From the NCBI GenBank assembly GCA_018883185.1, contig VEQP01000022.1, forward strand, positions 1 through 51,006: 51,006 nt of DNA. Direction: 5' to 3'. The notes under the pieces were generated by a model. The model had not been told where the DNA came from, searched no databases, and was given only the letters and a program-made list of their open reading frames with translations. This DNA is from Nevskiaceae bacterium. Lineage in GTDB: Bacteria; Pseudomonadota; Gammaproteobacteria; Steroidobacterales; Steroidobacteraceae. Below, piece after piece: positions 40,054 through 49,201 of this stretch. Position numbers and translations under genes: made by a program. Every line of letters starts with the position of its first letter. Position 1 is the stretch's first letter.

Positions 40054-40063
40054 AGGTTAAGCC

Positions 40064-40879
40064 ATGAGTTCAGTGGTCGTTGCAGCAGTGCAGATGTGCT
40101 CGGTGGATGACGTCGCGATCAATCTCGACGTGGCCGAGCGTCTGTTGCAGCAGGCGGCTGAACGCGGCGCCGTGCTGGCGGTGTTGCCGGAGAACTTTGC
40201 CCTCATGGGGCGCCGGGACACAGACAAGCTCGCTGCCGCCGAAACCGCGGGCGCTGGCCCGATCCAGCAACGCCTTGCGAGCCTCGCTGCGCGACTGGGG
40301 CTGTGGATCATCGGCGGGACGATCCCGTTGCGGATTCCCGGCGAGCGTCGGGTGGCCGCAGCCAGCCTGGTGTTCGATGCGGGCGGTGCGCAGGTGGCCC
40401 GCTACGACAAGATGCACCTGTTCGACGTCGACTTGCCCGGTAAGGCCGAGTCGCATCGCGAGTCAACGAACATTGCGCCGGGCGCTGCGCCTGTGTTGGT
40501 CGATACCCCGGCGGGGCGCATCGGCCTCTCGGTTTGCTACGACATGCGCTTTCCGGAACTCTTCCGCCAGATGTCGGCGGCCGGCGCCGTGGGCTTCGTG
40601 ATGCCCTCGGCGTTCACCGTCCCCACTGGCCGCGCCCATTGGGAGGTGCTGCTGCGCGCCCGTGCCATTGAGAACCTCGCCTGGGTAATTGCGCCTGGCC
40701 AGACCGGCACCCATCCGAGCGGCCGCAAGACCTATGGCGACAGCCTGATCGTCGATCATTGGGGCGCGGTGCTGGCGCGGCTACCCGAGGGTGAGGGCGT
40801 CGTCACCGCGACGCTCGATCCTGCGGCCCAGCTCAAGAGTCGTGAGGAGTTTCCGGCGCTGGCGCATCGACGGCTTTGA
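40064..40879 (+). CDS. Carbon-nitrogen hydrolase (Nit1/deaminated-glutathione amidase-like)
   Basis: 271 residues. Nitrilase-superfamily triad: E43 (LPENFALMG), K116 (YDKMHLFDVDLPG) and C158 (GLSVCYDMRFPELFR). The sequence style YDKMHLFDVDLPGKAESHRES fits the Nit1/YbeM-type amidases that repair deaminated glutathione, but substrate cannot be proved. The neighbourhood rng-(yhdP)-nit-tldD is the same as in Pseudomonas. AGAGG Shine-Dalgarno 8 nt before ATG 40064. Confidence 0.92.
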   Translation: MSSVVVAAVQMCSVDDVAINLDVAERLLQQAAERGAVLAVLPENFALMGRRDTDKLAAAETAGAGPIQQRLASLAARLGLWIIGGTIPLRIPGERRVAAASLVFDAGGAQVARYDKMHLFDVDLPGKAESHRESTNIAPGAAPVLVDTPAGRIGLSVCYDMRFPELFRQMSAAGAVGFVMPSAFTVPTGRAHWEVLLRARAIENLAWVIAPGQTGTHPSGRKTYGDSLIVDHWGAVLARLPEGEGVVTATLDPAAQLKSREEFPALAHRRL

Positions 40880-40905
40880 GGGAGGCGGGCGTCGCCGGTT
40901 ACCAT
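40876..40905 (+). promoter_or_regulatory. Possible promoter for a leaderless tldD message
   Basis: TTGAGG (40876-40881), 18-nt spacer, TACCAT (40900-40905), ending 6 nt before the tldD ATG. Four of six matches at each hexamer. There is no correctly spaced Shine-Dalgarno for tldD; GGGAGG at 40880-40885 is 26 nt from the ATG. Confidence 0.35.
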
Positions 40906-40911
40906 GGCGAC

Positions 40912-42387
40912 ATGAACCCATCCTTGTCCATCGATGCTGCGGCGCTTGTCGTCGACCCTTTCGCCCTCGCTCAACAGCTGATCCTCGAACCTGCAGGTCT
41001 CGATGAGTCGGCGATTGTGCAGGCCCTGGCTGCGGCCACGGGGCCCGGCATCGATGCAGCCGATCTGTACTTCCAATTCGCCCGCGATGAGTCCTGGTCC
41101 CTCGAGGATGGCATCGTGAAGGAGGGCAGCGCCAACATCGAGCAGGGTGTGGGCGTGCGCGCGTTGTCGGGTGAGAAAACCGGTTTTGCTTACTCCGACG
41201 AACTGCTGCCTGCGGCGCTTAGTGAAGCGGCACGCGCAGCGCGTGCGATCGCGCGTGCGGGTCAGAGCGGGCGACAGCCTGTGTTGCGCCGCGCCGCGGG
41301 CCACTCGCTCTATGCCCCGCAGGATCCGCAGGGCACGCTGTCGGATGACGATAAGGTGCGCTGGCTAGAGCGCGTCGATCGTGAGACGCGGCGCATCGAT
41401 CCGCGCATCGTGCAGGTGATGGCCTCGGTCTCCTCCTCGTTCGAGGTCGTACTGCTCGCCGACAGCGACGGCGGCTACGCCGCAGACGTTCGGCCCTTGG
41501 TGCGTTTCAACGTGTCGGTCATTGCCGAGCAGGATGGGCGTCGCGAGACAGGCTTCGCCGGTATGGGCGGACGATATTCGCTATCGCAGCTCGTCGAGGG
41601 TGATCGGCCGCTTGCACTCGGTCGGGAGGCGGCGCGTCAGGCGCTGGTCAATCTTGGAGCGCAGCCGGCACCGGCCGGTGCCATGACGGTGGTGCTCGGT
41701 GCTGGCTGGCCGGGCATTTTGCTGCATGAGGCCATCGGTCATGGTCTCGAGGGGGACTTCAACCGCAAGGGCACTTCGGCCTTTAGCAATCGCATCGGCG
41801 AGCGTGTGGCCGCCGAGCAATGCACGGTGGTTGATGACGGCACGCTGTCGGCGCGCCGCGGCTCGCTCAACATCGACGATGAGGGCACGCCAACGCAGTG
41901 CACCACGTTGATCGAGAACGGTGTCCTCAAGGGTTACCTGCAGGACAAGATGAACGCGCGGCTGATGGGCACTCGCTCGACGGGCAACGGCCGGCGCGAG
42001 TCTTTCGCCCACATGACCTTGCCCCGCATGACCAACACCTACATGCGCCCGGGACCACACGATCCGCAGGAGATCATCGCTTCGGTGAGCAAGGGCGTGT
42101 ACGCCGTGAACTTCGGCGGTGGCCAGGTGGACATCACCTCAGGCAAGTTCGTGTTCTCCGCAGCCGAGGCGTATTTGATCGAGAACGGTCGCATCGGCGC
42201 GCCGATCAAGGGGGCGACCCTCATCGGCAACGGACCCGACGTGCTGACCAAAGTGAGCATGGTCGGCAACGATCTGAAACTCGACGATGGCATCGGCACC
42301 TGCGGCAAGGAGGGGCAGAGTGTGCCAGTCGGTGTGGGCCAGCCCACGCTGCGGGTCGAGGGCTTGACGGTCGGCGGAACGGGCTAG
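40912..42387 (+). CDS. tldD: Metalloprotease TldD
   Basis: 491 residues from ATG 40912; a TTG at 40876 in frame is less likely. TldD is the catalytic subunit of the TldD/TldE (PmbA) heterodimer that degrades unfolded peptides and matures some modified peptides. The zinc motif HEAIGH (272-277, in LLHEAIGHGLEGDFNRKGTSAF) is intact, and the C-terminal part has GGGQVDITSGKFVFSAAEAYLIENG. The partner gene pmbA lies at 44332, separated by purK, purE and yjgA. The 3' end overlaps purK by 4 nt. Confidence 0.96.
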   Translation: MNPSLSIDAAALVVDPFALAQQLILEPAGLDESAIVQALAAATGPGIDAADLYFQFARDESWSLEDGIVKEGSANIEQGVGVRALSGEKTGFAYSDELLPAALSEAARAARAIARAGQSGRQPVLRRAAGHSLYAPQDPQGTLSDDDKVRWLERVDRETRRIDPRIVQVMASVSSSFEVVLLADSDGGYAADVRPLVRFNVSVIAEQDGRRETGFAGMGGRYSLSQLVEGDRPLALGREAARQALVNLGAQPAPAGAMTVVLGAGWPGILLHEAIGHGLEGDFNRKGTSAFSNRIGERVAAEQCTVVDDGTLSARRGSLNIDDEGTPTQCTTLIENGVLKGYLQDKMNARLMGTRSTGNGRRESFAHMTLPRMTNTYMRPGPHDPQEIIASVSKGVYAVNFGGGQVDITSGKFVFSAAEAYLIENGRIGAPIKGATLIGNGPDVLTKVSMVGNDLKLDDGIGTCGKEGQSVPVGVGQPTLRVEGLTVGGTG

Positions 42388-43502
42388 CGCGTCCGCGCGC
42401 GCCACTCGCGTAGGCTCGCCGGGTCTATCGCGGCGAGCAGGCGTCGGGCTGCCGTATCGCGCTCGCGAGCGGTTTCCCCGAGCACCGTCACGTGCCCGAG
42501 CTTTCGAGCAGGTCTCGGGCTCTTGCCGTAGTCATGCCAATGCAATTCACGCTCGCCGAGCCAGCGCTCGCGCGAGGGCATTTCGCCAATCAAGTTGATC
42601 ATCGCCGCATGGCCGCGTGCGCGCGTTGCGCCGAGTGGCAAGCCGAGGATGGCGCGCAGGTGGTTCTCGAACTGGCTGGTCGCCGCGCCCTCGATAGTCC
42701 AGTGCCCCGAGTTGTGCACGCGCGGTGCGGTCTCGTTGGCGAGCAGTCGACCCTTGTGCACGAAGAATTCGATGTTGAGCACGCCTTCATAGCGGAAATG
42801 CTCGAGCACGCGCCGCAGATGACGGGCGGCTGCGCGCTGCAGCGTGGGGGCAGACCAGGGTGCCAGCGTGAGGCGCAGGATGCCGTCACGATGCAGGTTG
42901 CGATTGAGCGGGTAGATCGCCACCTCGCCGTGCCGGCTGCGGGCGCCGATGATCGACACCTCGTAGTCGAAGGCGACGAATTCTTCGTAGATCAGCGGCA
43001 CACCGCCGAGCGCCGTCCACGCCGCAGCCGCGTCCTCGGTGCTGCGCACGATGGCCTGGCCCTTGCCGTCATAGCCGAGCCGCCGGGTCTTGAGCACACC
43101 GGGCAGCCCCACGCGTCGCAACGCGCGGCCAAGCGCTGCAGCCGAATCCACCGCCGCATAGCGGGTCGTCGGTATGCCAAGTTTCTCGAAGAGTTTTTTC
43201 TCGCTGATGCGATCCTGCGACATGGCGAGTGCGGCGAGCGGCGGGGCGACGTGCGTGCGGCTACCGAGCGCCTGCACGCTCTCGAGCGAGATGTTCTCCC
43301 AGTCGAAGGTCAACACCTCGCTGCGCCGCGCCAGTTCGCGCAGCAACCGACGGTCGGTGAATTCGCCCACCAGCGTGGGCGCAACCGTTGCGGCCGGCGT
43401 GTCGTGGCTGCGATCGAGGAACAGGAAGTCGAGGCCGAGCGGGTAGCCGGCGAGCGCCAGCATGCGCCCGAGTTGCCCGCCGCCGATGATGCCTACGGTC
43501 AC
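42384..43502 (-). CDS. purK: N5-carboxyaminoimidazole ribonucleotide synthase
   Basis: 372 residues from GTG 43502 (MTVGIIGGGQLGRMLALAG), 2 nt after the purE stop. PurK carboxylates AIR with ATP and bicarbonate in purine synthesis; its product is the PurE substrate. ATP-grasp family: N-terminal dinucleotide-like GIIGGGQLG, the GVLKTRRLGYDGKGQ loop, EEFVAFDYEVSII, and the conserved EFFVHKGRLLANETAPRVHNSGHWTIEGAATSQFE. The frame continues open through purE but that part is not PurK. Confidence 0.95.
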   Translation of the reverse strand: MTVGIIGGGQLGRMLALAGYPLGLDFLFLDRSHDTPAATVAPTLVGEFTDRRLLRELARRSEVLTFDWENISLESVQALGSRTHVAPPLAALAMSQDRISEKKLFEKLGIPTTRYAAVDSAAALGRALRRVGLPGVLKTRRLGYDGKGQAIVRSTEDAAAAWTALGGVPLIYEEFVAFDYEVSIIGARSRHGEVAIYPLNRNLHRDGILRLTLAPWSAPTLQRAAARHLRRVLEHFRYEGVLNIEFFVHKGRLLANETAPRVHNSGHWTIEGAATSQFENHLRAILGLPLGATRARGHAAMINLIGEMPSRERWLGERELHWHDYGKSPRPARKLGHVTVLGETARERDTAARRLLAAIDPASLREWRARTR

Positions 43503-43504
43503 GG

Positions 43505-43996
43505 TCAGGGCGTACGAGGGTCGGGGTGTTCGAGCACCGCCGCGGTCTGCCTGGCGCGAAAGGCCTGCAGCGCGGTCTCGAGCGTTCGATCGTGCAGGGC
43601 GAGAATAGCCGTTGCGGTCAGCGCGGCATTGGTTGCACCTGCGGCGCCGATGGCGAAGGTCGCCACGGGAACGCCAGCCGGCATTTGCACGATGGAGAGC
43701 AAAGAATCGATGCCGTTGAGAGTCTTGGACATCACGGGTACGCCGAGTACCGGCAGGTGCGTCTTGGCCGCAAGCATGCCGGGCAGATGCGCGGCGCCGC
43801 CTGCGCCTGCGATCAAAACCTTTAGACCGCGTGCCGCCGCTGAGTTGGCGTAGTCGAAAAGCAGATCGGGTGTACGGTGGGCGGAGACCACGCGAACTTC
43901 GTGAGGGACGCCCAGGGATTCGAGTGTTTCCACGGCAGGGCGCATCGTCTCCCAATCGGAGCGTGAGCCCATGACGATGCCGACGAGAGGCTGCAT
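43505..43996 (-). CDS. purE: N5-carboxyaminoimidazole ribonucleotide mutase
   Basis: 163 residues, class I PurE. It moves the carboxylate from N5 to C4, giving CAIR. Motifs: [35 protein letters not shown] (active-site His) and [10 protein letters not shown]. Followed at once by purK, the normal pair. The 9 nt upstream separate it from the short yjgA, with which it is probably cotranscribed. Confidence 0.96.
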   Translation of the reverse strand: MQPLVGIVMGSRSDWETMRPAVETLESLGVPHEVRVVSAHRTPDLLFDYANSAAARGLKVLIAGAGGAAHLPGMLAAKTHLPVLGVPVMSKTLNGIDSLLSIVQMPAGVPVATFAIGAAGATNAALTATAILALHDRTLETALQAFRARQTAAVLEHPDPRTP

Positions 43997-44005
43997 CGCG
44001 GCATT

Positions 44006-44023
44006 CTAGCGCAATTGCGCTAG
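44006..44023. repeat. Perfect 18-bp palindrome at the yjgA stop codon
   Basis: CTAGCGCAATTGCGCTAG reads the same on both strands. It encodes the last residues and the TAG stop of the shortened yjgA and ends 9 nt before purE. Arms are CTAGCG/CGCTAG with a 6-nt core, like the inverted repeat at 24083-24105. No T-run follows on either strand. Confidence 0.75.
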
Positions 44024-44314
44024 CGCGGCCTCGATGGCGAGCGTGTCGACGTCGCGCATGAGTTTGCCGATGTACTGTTTCTGCCGCGCCAAGCCGCCAC
44101 GAGCTTTGATGCGGCGGGCTGCCCGCACCGCTTCGAGCACAGGCTCAGGCAGGGGTAGACGGATGAGGTCGGTCTCTTTAAGGGCGATCAACTGCTCACC
44201 GAGCGCTTGCGCGGCGTGGGCCGCTCGTTTGCGCGCGCTTTTGCTCGGCTTCTCGAACTCGTCGAGTTCGGAGGCAGCCTCCGGCTCGGGCGTGTATCTG
44301 TGGATGCGTGACAT
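44006..44314 (-). CDS. yjgA: YjgA/DarP family ribosome-associated protein, half length
   Basis: 102 residues, against about 183 for E. coli YjgA (DarP), a 50S-assembly factor. The N-terminal half aligns: KPSKSARKRAAHAAQALGEQLIALKETDLIRLPLPEPVLEAVRAARRIKARGGLARQKQYIGKLMRDVDTLAIEAALAQLR, with the RQKQYIGKLMR block. The C-terminal helical half is missing and no remnant fits in the 9 nt before purE. The stop falls in a perfect 18-bp palindrome. Either a natural short form or a truncated, possibly non-functional gene. Divergent from pmbA, its usual neighbour. Confidence 0.82.
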   Translation of the reverse strand: MSRIHRYTPEPEAASELDEFEKPSKSARKRAAHAAQALGEQLIALKETDLIRLPLPEPVLEAVRAARRIKARGGLARQKQYIGKLMRDVDTLAIEAALAQLR

Positions 44315-44331
44315 GGCTACAATTCTGCCTC

Positions 44332-45678
44332 ATGTCGCAAGCCGTTGACGCCTCACGTATCCCCGAACTCAAAACCGTCGTGTCCACGGCGCTTGAGGCC
44401 GCTGCGCGCGCGGGTGCCACGCAGGCCGAGGCTGATGCCAGCCTCTCGCAGGGCTTGAGCGTGACGGTGCGCCTCGGTGAGGTGGAGACGGTCGAGTATC
44501 AGCGTGATCGCGCTCTCGGGATCACGGTGTATTTCGGTACGCGCAAGGGCTCAGCGAGCACGGCGGACCTCTCCACGGCATCGATCACCGACATGGTGGC
44601 CAAGGCCTGTGCGATTGCGCGCCACACGGCCTCTGACGAGTGTGCAGGGCTTGCCGATCCCGCGTTGCTGGCGACGGAGTTTCCGGATCTCGGTCTCGAT
44701 TTTCCGTGGGCCTTGACCCCCGATGAGGCTGTGGAACTCGCCCGCGGTTGCGAGGCTGCAGGGCTTGCTGTCGATTCGCGGCTCAGCAACTCCGAAGGCG
44801 CGAGCGTTGGCACCCAGCGCGGTGTACGCGTCTACGGCAACTCGCACGGATTCCTCTCGGGCGATGTCGCCTCCAGCCACTCGGTCAGTTGCGTCTTGCT
44901 CGCGCAGGCGGGCGATGACATGCAGCGCGACTACTGGTACACGAGCGCGCGTGATCCACAGGATCTGCTCGATGTCGCGACTGTCGGGCGAATCGCTGGC
45001 GAGCGTGCTGTGGCGCGTCTCGGTGCGCGTCGACCGGCCACGGGCAAGGCACGAGTGCTGTTCGCGCCGGAGGTGGCGCGTGGCTTCATCGGCCATTTCA
45101 TTGGCGCGATACGCGGCGGCAGCCAGTATCGCAAGGCGAGCTTCCTGCTTGGGGCCGCCGGACAGTCCGTGTTTCCGAACTGGGTGCAGATGCATGAGCG
45201 GCCGCACCTGCACAAAGGCTTCGCGAGCACCAACTGGGACGGCGAGGGTGTCCGCACGCGTGATCGGCAGCTCGTGCACGACGGCGTGCTCGAGGGTTAT
45301 CTGCTGGGCAGTTATAGCGCGCGCAAACTGGGCTTGGTCAGCACGGGTAACGCCGGCGGCGTGCACAACCTCTTGGTCGAACCCAGCCCGGGCGCGGGCG
45401 ATGCGCGTGCGATGCTGCGCCAGATGCAGCGTGGCCTGTGGGTCACTGAGCTCATGGGCCAGGGGGTCAACGGCGTGACGGGCGATTACTCGCGTGGTGC
45501 GACCGGCTTTTGGATCGAGAATGGCGAAGTGGCCTACCCGGTGCACGAACTGACGATCGCCGGCAACCTGCGCGACATGTACCGCAACATGCTCGCCATC
45601 GGCACCGACGTCGATTTGCGCGGCGGCATTCGCGTCGGATCCATCTTGCTCGATGAACTGACGATCGCCGGCGAGTAA
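44332..45678 (+). CDS. pmbA: Metalloprotease subunit PmbA (TldE)
   Basis: 448 residues from ATG 44332; only 17 nt separate it from the divergent yjgA start. PmbA is the non-catalytic partner of TldD; it lacks HExxxH. Signatures: GATQAEADASLSQGLSVTVRLGEVETVEYQRDRALGITVY at the N-terminus, and GVNGVTGDYSRGATGFWIENGEVAYPVHELTIAGNL near the end. TACAAT (44318-44323) lies 8 nt before the ATG and there is no Shine-Dalgarno, hinting at a leaderless message. Confidence 0.95.
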   Translation: MSQAVDASRIPELKTVVSTALEAAARAGATQAEADASLSQGLSVTVRLGEVETVEYQRDRALGITVYFGTRKGSASTADLSTASITDMVAKACAIARHTASDECAGLADPALLATEFPDLGLDFPWALTPDEAVELARGCEAAGLAVDSRLSNSEGASVGTQRGVRVYGNSHGFLSGDVASSHSVSCVLLAQAGDDMQRDYWYTSARDPQDLLDVATVGRIAGERAVARLGARRPATGKARVLFAPEVARGFIGHFIGAIRGGSQYRKASFLLGAAGQSVFPNWVQMHERPHLHKGFASTNWDGEGVRTRDRQLVHDGVLEGYLLGSYSARKLGLVSTGNAGGVHNLLVEPSPGAGDARAMLRQMQRGLWVTELMGQGVNGVTGDYSRGATGFWIENGEVAYPVHELTIAGNLRDMYRNMLAIGTDVDLRGGIRVGSILLDELTIAGE

Positions 45679-45729
45679 CGCGCGGTCGTTGTTGTCGCGC
45701 CTCACCGGCGCTGCGCCAAGTCAGGCTCT

Positions 45730-46632
45730 TCAGCGCGTGGCGGGGCTCGTCAGCCGAGCGAGCGCTTCACGATACTTTTCGCTGGTCTTGCGGAGGATTT
45801 CTTCGGGCAGACGTGGTGCAGGCGCTTGCTTGTTCCAGTCGAGCGTCTCGAGGTAGTCGCGCACGAACTGCTTGTCGAACGAGGGTGGGCTGATGCCGAC
45901 GCGGTAGGTGTCGGCAGGCCAGAAACGCGAGGAGTCGGGCGTCAGCACCTCGTCGATCAGCGTGAGTTGCCCCTGTTCATCCAGACCGAACTCGAACTTG
46001 GTGTCGGCGATGATGATGCCGCGGTCGCGCGCGTGCGCTGCCGCGAAATCATAGAGCGCGAGCGACGTGTCGCGGATGCGGGCAGCCGTCACTGCACCGA
46101 CGGTGGCCTCCACCTCGGCATAGGAAATATTCTCATCGTGCTGGCCGGCCGGAGCCTTGCTGGCGGGCGTAAAGAGTGGCTGCGGCAGTTGGCTCGCCAG
46201 CTCCAGCCCCGCCGGCAGGGCGATACCGCAGACGCTGCCGGTGCGTTGGTAGTCCTTCCAGCCCGAGCCGATCAGGTAGCCGCGCACTACGGCTTCGATC
46301 GGCAATGCTTTGAGGCGGCGCACGATGACCGCGCGCCCCTCGAGCAGAAGTCGCTCGTCGGCATCGAGCGGCAGCGTATCGAGACTGCGCCCGGAGAGCT
46401 GGTTCGGCACGATCGCGCGGGTGCGCTCGAACCAGAATTCGGAGATCTCGGTCAGCACCCGGCCCTTGTGCGGGATCGGGTCAGGTAGCACCACATCGAA
46501 GGCCGACAGGCGGTCCGTGGTGACGATCAGCATCAGCGTTGCGTCGATCTCGTAGATGTCGCGCACCTTGCCGCGATGCAGCAGCTTCAGGTGTCGCAGG
46601 GCAGTCGTATGCACGGTCGGAATCGGGTCCAC
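45730..46632 (-). CDS. purC: Phosphoribosylaminoimidazole-succinocarboxamide synthase
   Basis: 300 residues from GTG 46632; GTG 46614 is an alternative. SAICAR synthetase condenses CAIR (the PurE product) with aspartate. Landmarks: [60 protein letters not shown] and [20 protein letters not shown]. Larger two-lobe type of about 300 residues. Convergent with pmbA and divergent from djlA. The third purine gene in the window after purE and purK, but in a separate unit. Confidence 0.95.
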   Translation of the reverse strand: MDPIPTVHTTALRHLKLLHRGKVRDIYEIDATLMLIVTTDRLSAFDVVLPDPIPHKGRVLTEISEFWFERTRAIVPNQLSGRSLDTLPLDADERLLLEGRAVIVRRLKALPIEAVVRGYLIGSGWKDYQRTGSVCGIALPAGLELASQLPQPLFTPASKAPAGQHDENISYAEVEATVGAVTAARIRDTSLALYDFAAAHARDRGIIIADTKFEFGLDEQGQLTLIDEVLTPDSSRFWPADTYRVGISPPSFDKQFVRDYLETLDWNKQAPAPRLPEEILRKTSEKYREALARLTSPATR

Positions 46633-46682
46633 GGCGGTCTCGCGGTTTCCGGCTGGGTGCCGGGCGTTGGTAGTATTGCAGG

Positions 46683-47750
46683 ATGAACTGGCTCGGGAAA
46701 CTCGTCGGGGGCGCAGCCGGGCTGGTGCTGGGCGGTCCTGTGGGCGCGGCGCTCGGCGTGCTCGCCGGCCATCTGCTCGACGACAAGCTGACGCGCGACG
46801 CGGAGAATTCCAAGCCGCGCCCGCCGCAGCGGCGCGGCGCCGCGGGCACCGAGGCCTATGCGCGCAACGCCCGCGAGGCCGCACCGCAGCGACGCGTGCA
46901 TCACGTCGAGGATGCGACCATCGAGGTCGAGCCGGTCGAGTTCAACGAGAGCGGCGGCGAGGGGCCGCAGGTGTCCGACCCGGGCGCTGTGGCCGATCGG
47001 TTCTTCCAGACGACCTTTGAAGTCATGGGCTGCGTCGCCAAGAGCGATGGGCGGGTTTCCGAGCAGGACATTCGCGCGGCGCGCGCGGTGATGGACGAGT
47101 TCAAGCTCGGGCCTCAGCAGCTCGAGCGGGCGATCAAGGCCTTCAATCTCGGCAAGCAGCCTGAGTACGAATGGTCGCGCGCCATCATGGCGCTACGCCG
47201 CGCCTGTGCAGGTCGACCCGACATGCTGCACAACTTCCTCGAGATCCAGATTCGCACGGCCATCGGGGGTTCCGATCTGCAGGGGGCCGCGCGTCCGCTG
47301 CTGAATCGCATTGCCGCCATGCTCGGGGTCGGTGGACTCGAGTTCGCGCGGCTCGAGACCGTGCTGCGCATCCGCTACAAGGCGCGTGGCAATCGCGGTG
47401 CCGCGGCCGACTGGAACCGCCCAGGCACGGGCGAGTACGCGCGGCGCGCCGAGGAGAAGCGCGAGCAGGCGCGCGCGGGTGCACGCGAGAAACAGCAGGA
47501 ACGTCCGCGTGCGGCTCCCACCGGTGCTGGGCTGAGCGTCACCGAGGCCTATGAGGTGCTCGGCGTGGCGGCCTCTGCGAAGGATGGCGAGGTGACCAAG
47601 GCCTACCGCCGGCAGCTGTCGCGACATCATCCCGACAAGCTCAAATCCAACGGGCTGCCCGAATCGATGCTGGAGCACGCCCAGCAACGCACGCAGCAGA
47701 TCATCGAGGCGTGGAACGTCATCCGCGAAGCGCGAGGAATCAAGTCATGA
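46683..47750 (+). CDS. djlA: DnaJ-like membrane co-chaperone DjlA
   Basis: 355 residues. An N-terminal Gly/Ala-rich membrane segment ([27 protein letters not shown]), a basic linker, a TerB-like helical domain (about 100-225), a charged linker ([21 protein letters not shown]) and a C-terminal J domain (about 290-355) with the HPD motif in [12 protein letters not shown]. It stimulates DnaK ATPase at the inner membrane. No Shine-Dalgarno; TAGTAT ends 6 nt before the ATG, suggesting a leaderless transcript. Overlaps rpe (ATGA). Confidence 0.94.
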   Translation: MNWLGKLVGGAAGLVLGGPVGAALGVLAGHLLDDKLTRDAENSKPRPPQRRGAAGTEAYARNAREAAPQRRVHHVEDATIEVEPVEFNESGGEGPQVSDPGAVADRFFQTTFEVMGCVAKSDGRVSEQDIRAARAVMDEFKLGPQQLERAIKAFNLGKQPEYEWSRAIMALRRACAGRPDMLHNFLEIQIRTAIGGSDLQGAARPLLNRIAAMLGVGGLEFARLETVLRIRYKARGNRGAAADWNRPGTGEYARRAEEKREQARAGAREKQQERPRAAPTGAGLSVTEAYEVLGVAASAKDGEVTKAYRRQLSRHHPDKLKSNGLPESMLEHAQQRTQQIIEAWNVIREARGIKS

Positions 47751-48433
47751 GCACGTCAGGCCACAATTACTGGATCGCCCCGTCGATCCTGTCCGCTGAT
47801 TTCGCGCGGCTCGGCGCCGAGGTCGAGGCGGTGCTCGCGGCGGGCGCCGATCTCATCCACTTCGACGTCATGGATAACCACTACGTTCCGAACCTGACCA
47901 TCGGCCCACTGGTGTGTGAGGCACTGCGTCGGCACGGCATCACTGCGCCTATCGATGTGCATTTGATGGTCAGCCCAGTCGATCGACTGGTGACTGATTT
48001 TGCGCGGGCCGGAGCGACCTGGATCAGCTTCCACCCGGAGGCGAGCGAGCATGTCGATCGGACCATCGGGCTTATTCGCGAACTGGGCTGTCGGCCCGGT
48101 CTCGTGCTCAATCCGGCCACACCGCTGCATTGGCTCGATCACACGCTAGAGCAGCTCGATCTCGTCTTGTTGATGTCGGTGAACCCCGGCTTCGGCGGTC
48201 AGGCGTTCATCCCTTCGACGCTGGCCAAGATCCGCGCCGTACGCGAGCGCATCAACGCCAGCGGCCGCGCGGTGCGGCTCGAGGTCGATGGCGGCATCAA
48301 GACGACGAACATCGGCGCCATCGCGGCTGCGGGCGCCGACACGTTCGTGGCGGGTTCGGCGATTTTCGGTGCGACCGATTACGCCGCCGTGTTGCGCAGC
48401 ATGCGGGTCGCCATCGCCGACGGGGGAGTCTGA
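47747..48433 (+). CDS. rpe: Ribulose-phosphate 3-epimerase
   Basis: 228 residues from ATG 47747. TIM-barrel enzyme interconverting ribulose-5-P and xylulose-5-P in the pentose-phosphate pathway. Conserved [30 protein letters not shown] (metal His/Asp), [23 protein letters not shown] and [11 protein letters not shown]. Start overlaps the djlA stop. The 3' end overlaps the crp-type regulator on the other strand by 55 nt. Confidence 0.96.
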   Translation: MSTSGHNYWIAPSILSADFARLGAEVEAVLAAGADLIHFDVMDNHYVPNLTIGPLVCEALRRHGITAPIDVHLMVSPVDRLVTDFARAGATWISFHPEASEHVDRTIGLIRELGCRPGLVLNPATPLHWLDHTLEQLDLVLLMSVNPGFGGQAFIPSTLAKIRAVRERINASGRAVRLEVDGGIKTTNIGAIAAAGADTFVAGSAIFGATDYAAVLRSMRVAIADGGV

Positions 48434-49182
48434 CGCGGTCGCAGACCGAGCATCACCACCGTCTTGCCGGTGGCGCGCAGCACGCCCTCGTCCTCGAGGT
48501 TCTTCAGCACGCGACCTGCCATCTCGCGTGAGCAACCGACGAGTCGCGCCAGATCCTGTCGCGAGACGCGGATCTGCATGCCTTCGGGGTGCGTCATGGC
48601 GTCGTCCGCTTCGCACAATTCGCGCAGCGTCTGCTCGATGCGTCCGCTGACGTCGACGAAGGCGAGATCACGCAACTTGCGCGTGGCCTGCTCGAGGCGG
48701 CCCGCCAACTGCGCGGCGAGCTCCAGGGCCAGCAGCGGGTTCTCGGAGGCGAGCTGCTTGAAGCGCGCGTAGTGCATCTCGGCGATTTCGCTGCGACCGC
48801 GGCTGCGTACCAGCATGCTGCGACCGGAGTCGGTGCCGAGCGTCACCATCGTGCCGAAGAATTCACCTTTGGTGAGGTAGACGAGCACCATCTGCTTGCC
48901 CTGGTCATCTTCGACCACCACCTCGACCGAGCCCGAGATGATGTAGAACAGCGAATCGGGTGGTTCGCCGCCGCGCACGAGCACGGTGCGGTTCGGCACC
49001 GTGCGGCGCACTGCCATGTCGATGAAGCGCTGGATCGGCGTGATTGCGGGCCTTGAGCCGGGTGCTGCAGCCGAGCCACTAGTCACCGCCACACCCGGTC
49101 GCTGCACCGGATAGCCCGGACGCACCGGGTTGCTCGCAGTGTTGGCTGACGGGGGCTTGGACGGATTGTTGAATGGGGGCAT
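48379..49182 (-). CDS. clp: Crp/Clp-family transcriptional regulator
   Basis: 267 residues. After a Pro/Ala/Ser-rich N-terminal extension of about 45 residues comes a cyclic-nucleotide-binding beta roll (about 55-150) and a winged helix (about 170-247) with [22 protein letters not shown], nearly identical to Xanthomonas Clp and close to E. coli CRP; R219, E220 and R224 match the CRP residues that read TGTGA. In the ligand pocket the CRP E72 position is T111, while R121-S122 (CRP R82-S83) are kept; CRP T127-S128 correspond to A166-T167. So the ligand may not be cAMP. A further C-terminal tail of about 20 residues overlaps rpe. Confidence 0.88.
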   Translation of the reverse strand: MPPFNNPSKPPSANTASNPVRPGYPVQRPGVAVTSGSAAAPGSRPAITPIQRFIDMAVRRTVPNRTVLVRGGEPPDSLFYIISGSVEVVVEDDQGKQMVLVYLTKGEFFGTMVTLGTDSGRSMLVRSRGRSEIAEMHYARFKQLASENPLLALELAAQLAGRLEQATRKLRDLAFVDVSGRIEQTLRELCEADDAMTHPEGMQIRVSRQDLARLVGCSREMAGRVLKNLEDEGVLRATGKTVVMLGLRPRQTPPSAMATRMLRNTAA

Positions 49183-49201
49183 AGCACCTTTCTCCGTAGA
49201 C

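Noticed and set aside
42492-43853. 453-codon open frame antisense to purK/purE
   Set aside because: Lies entirely opposite two well-conserved purine genes; no recognisable protein.
44006-44023. Rho-independent terminator at the yjgA stop
   Set aside because: The palindrome forms a hairpin but has no T-run on either strand.
44551-45705. 384-codon open frame antisense to pmbA
   Set aside because: Antisense shadow of a conserved gene.
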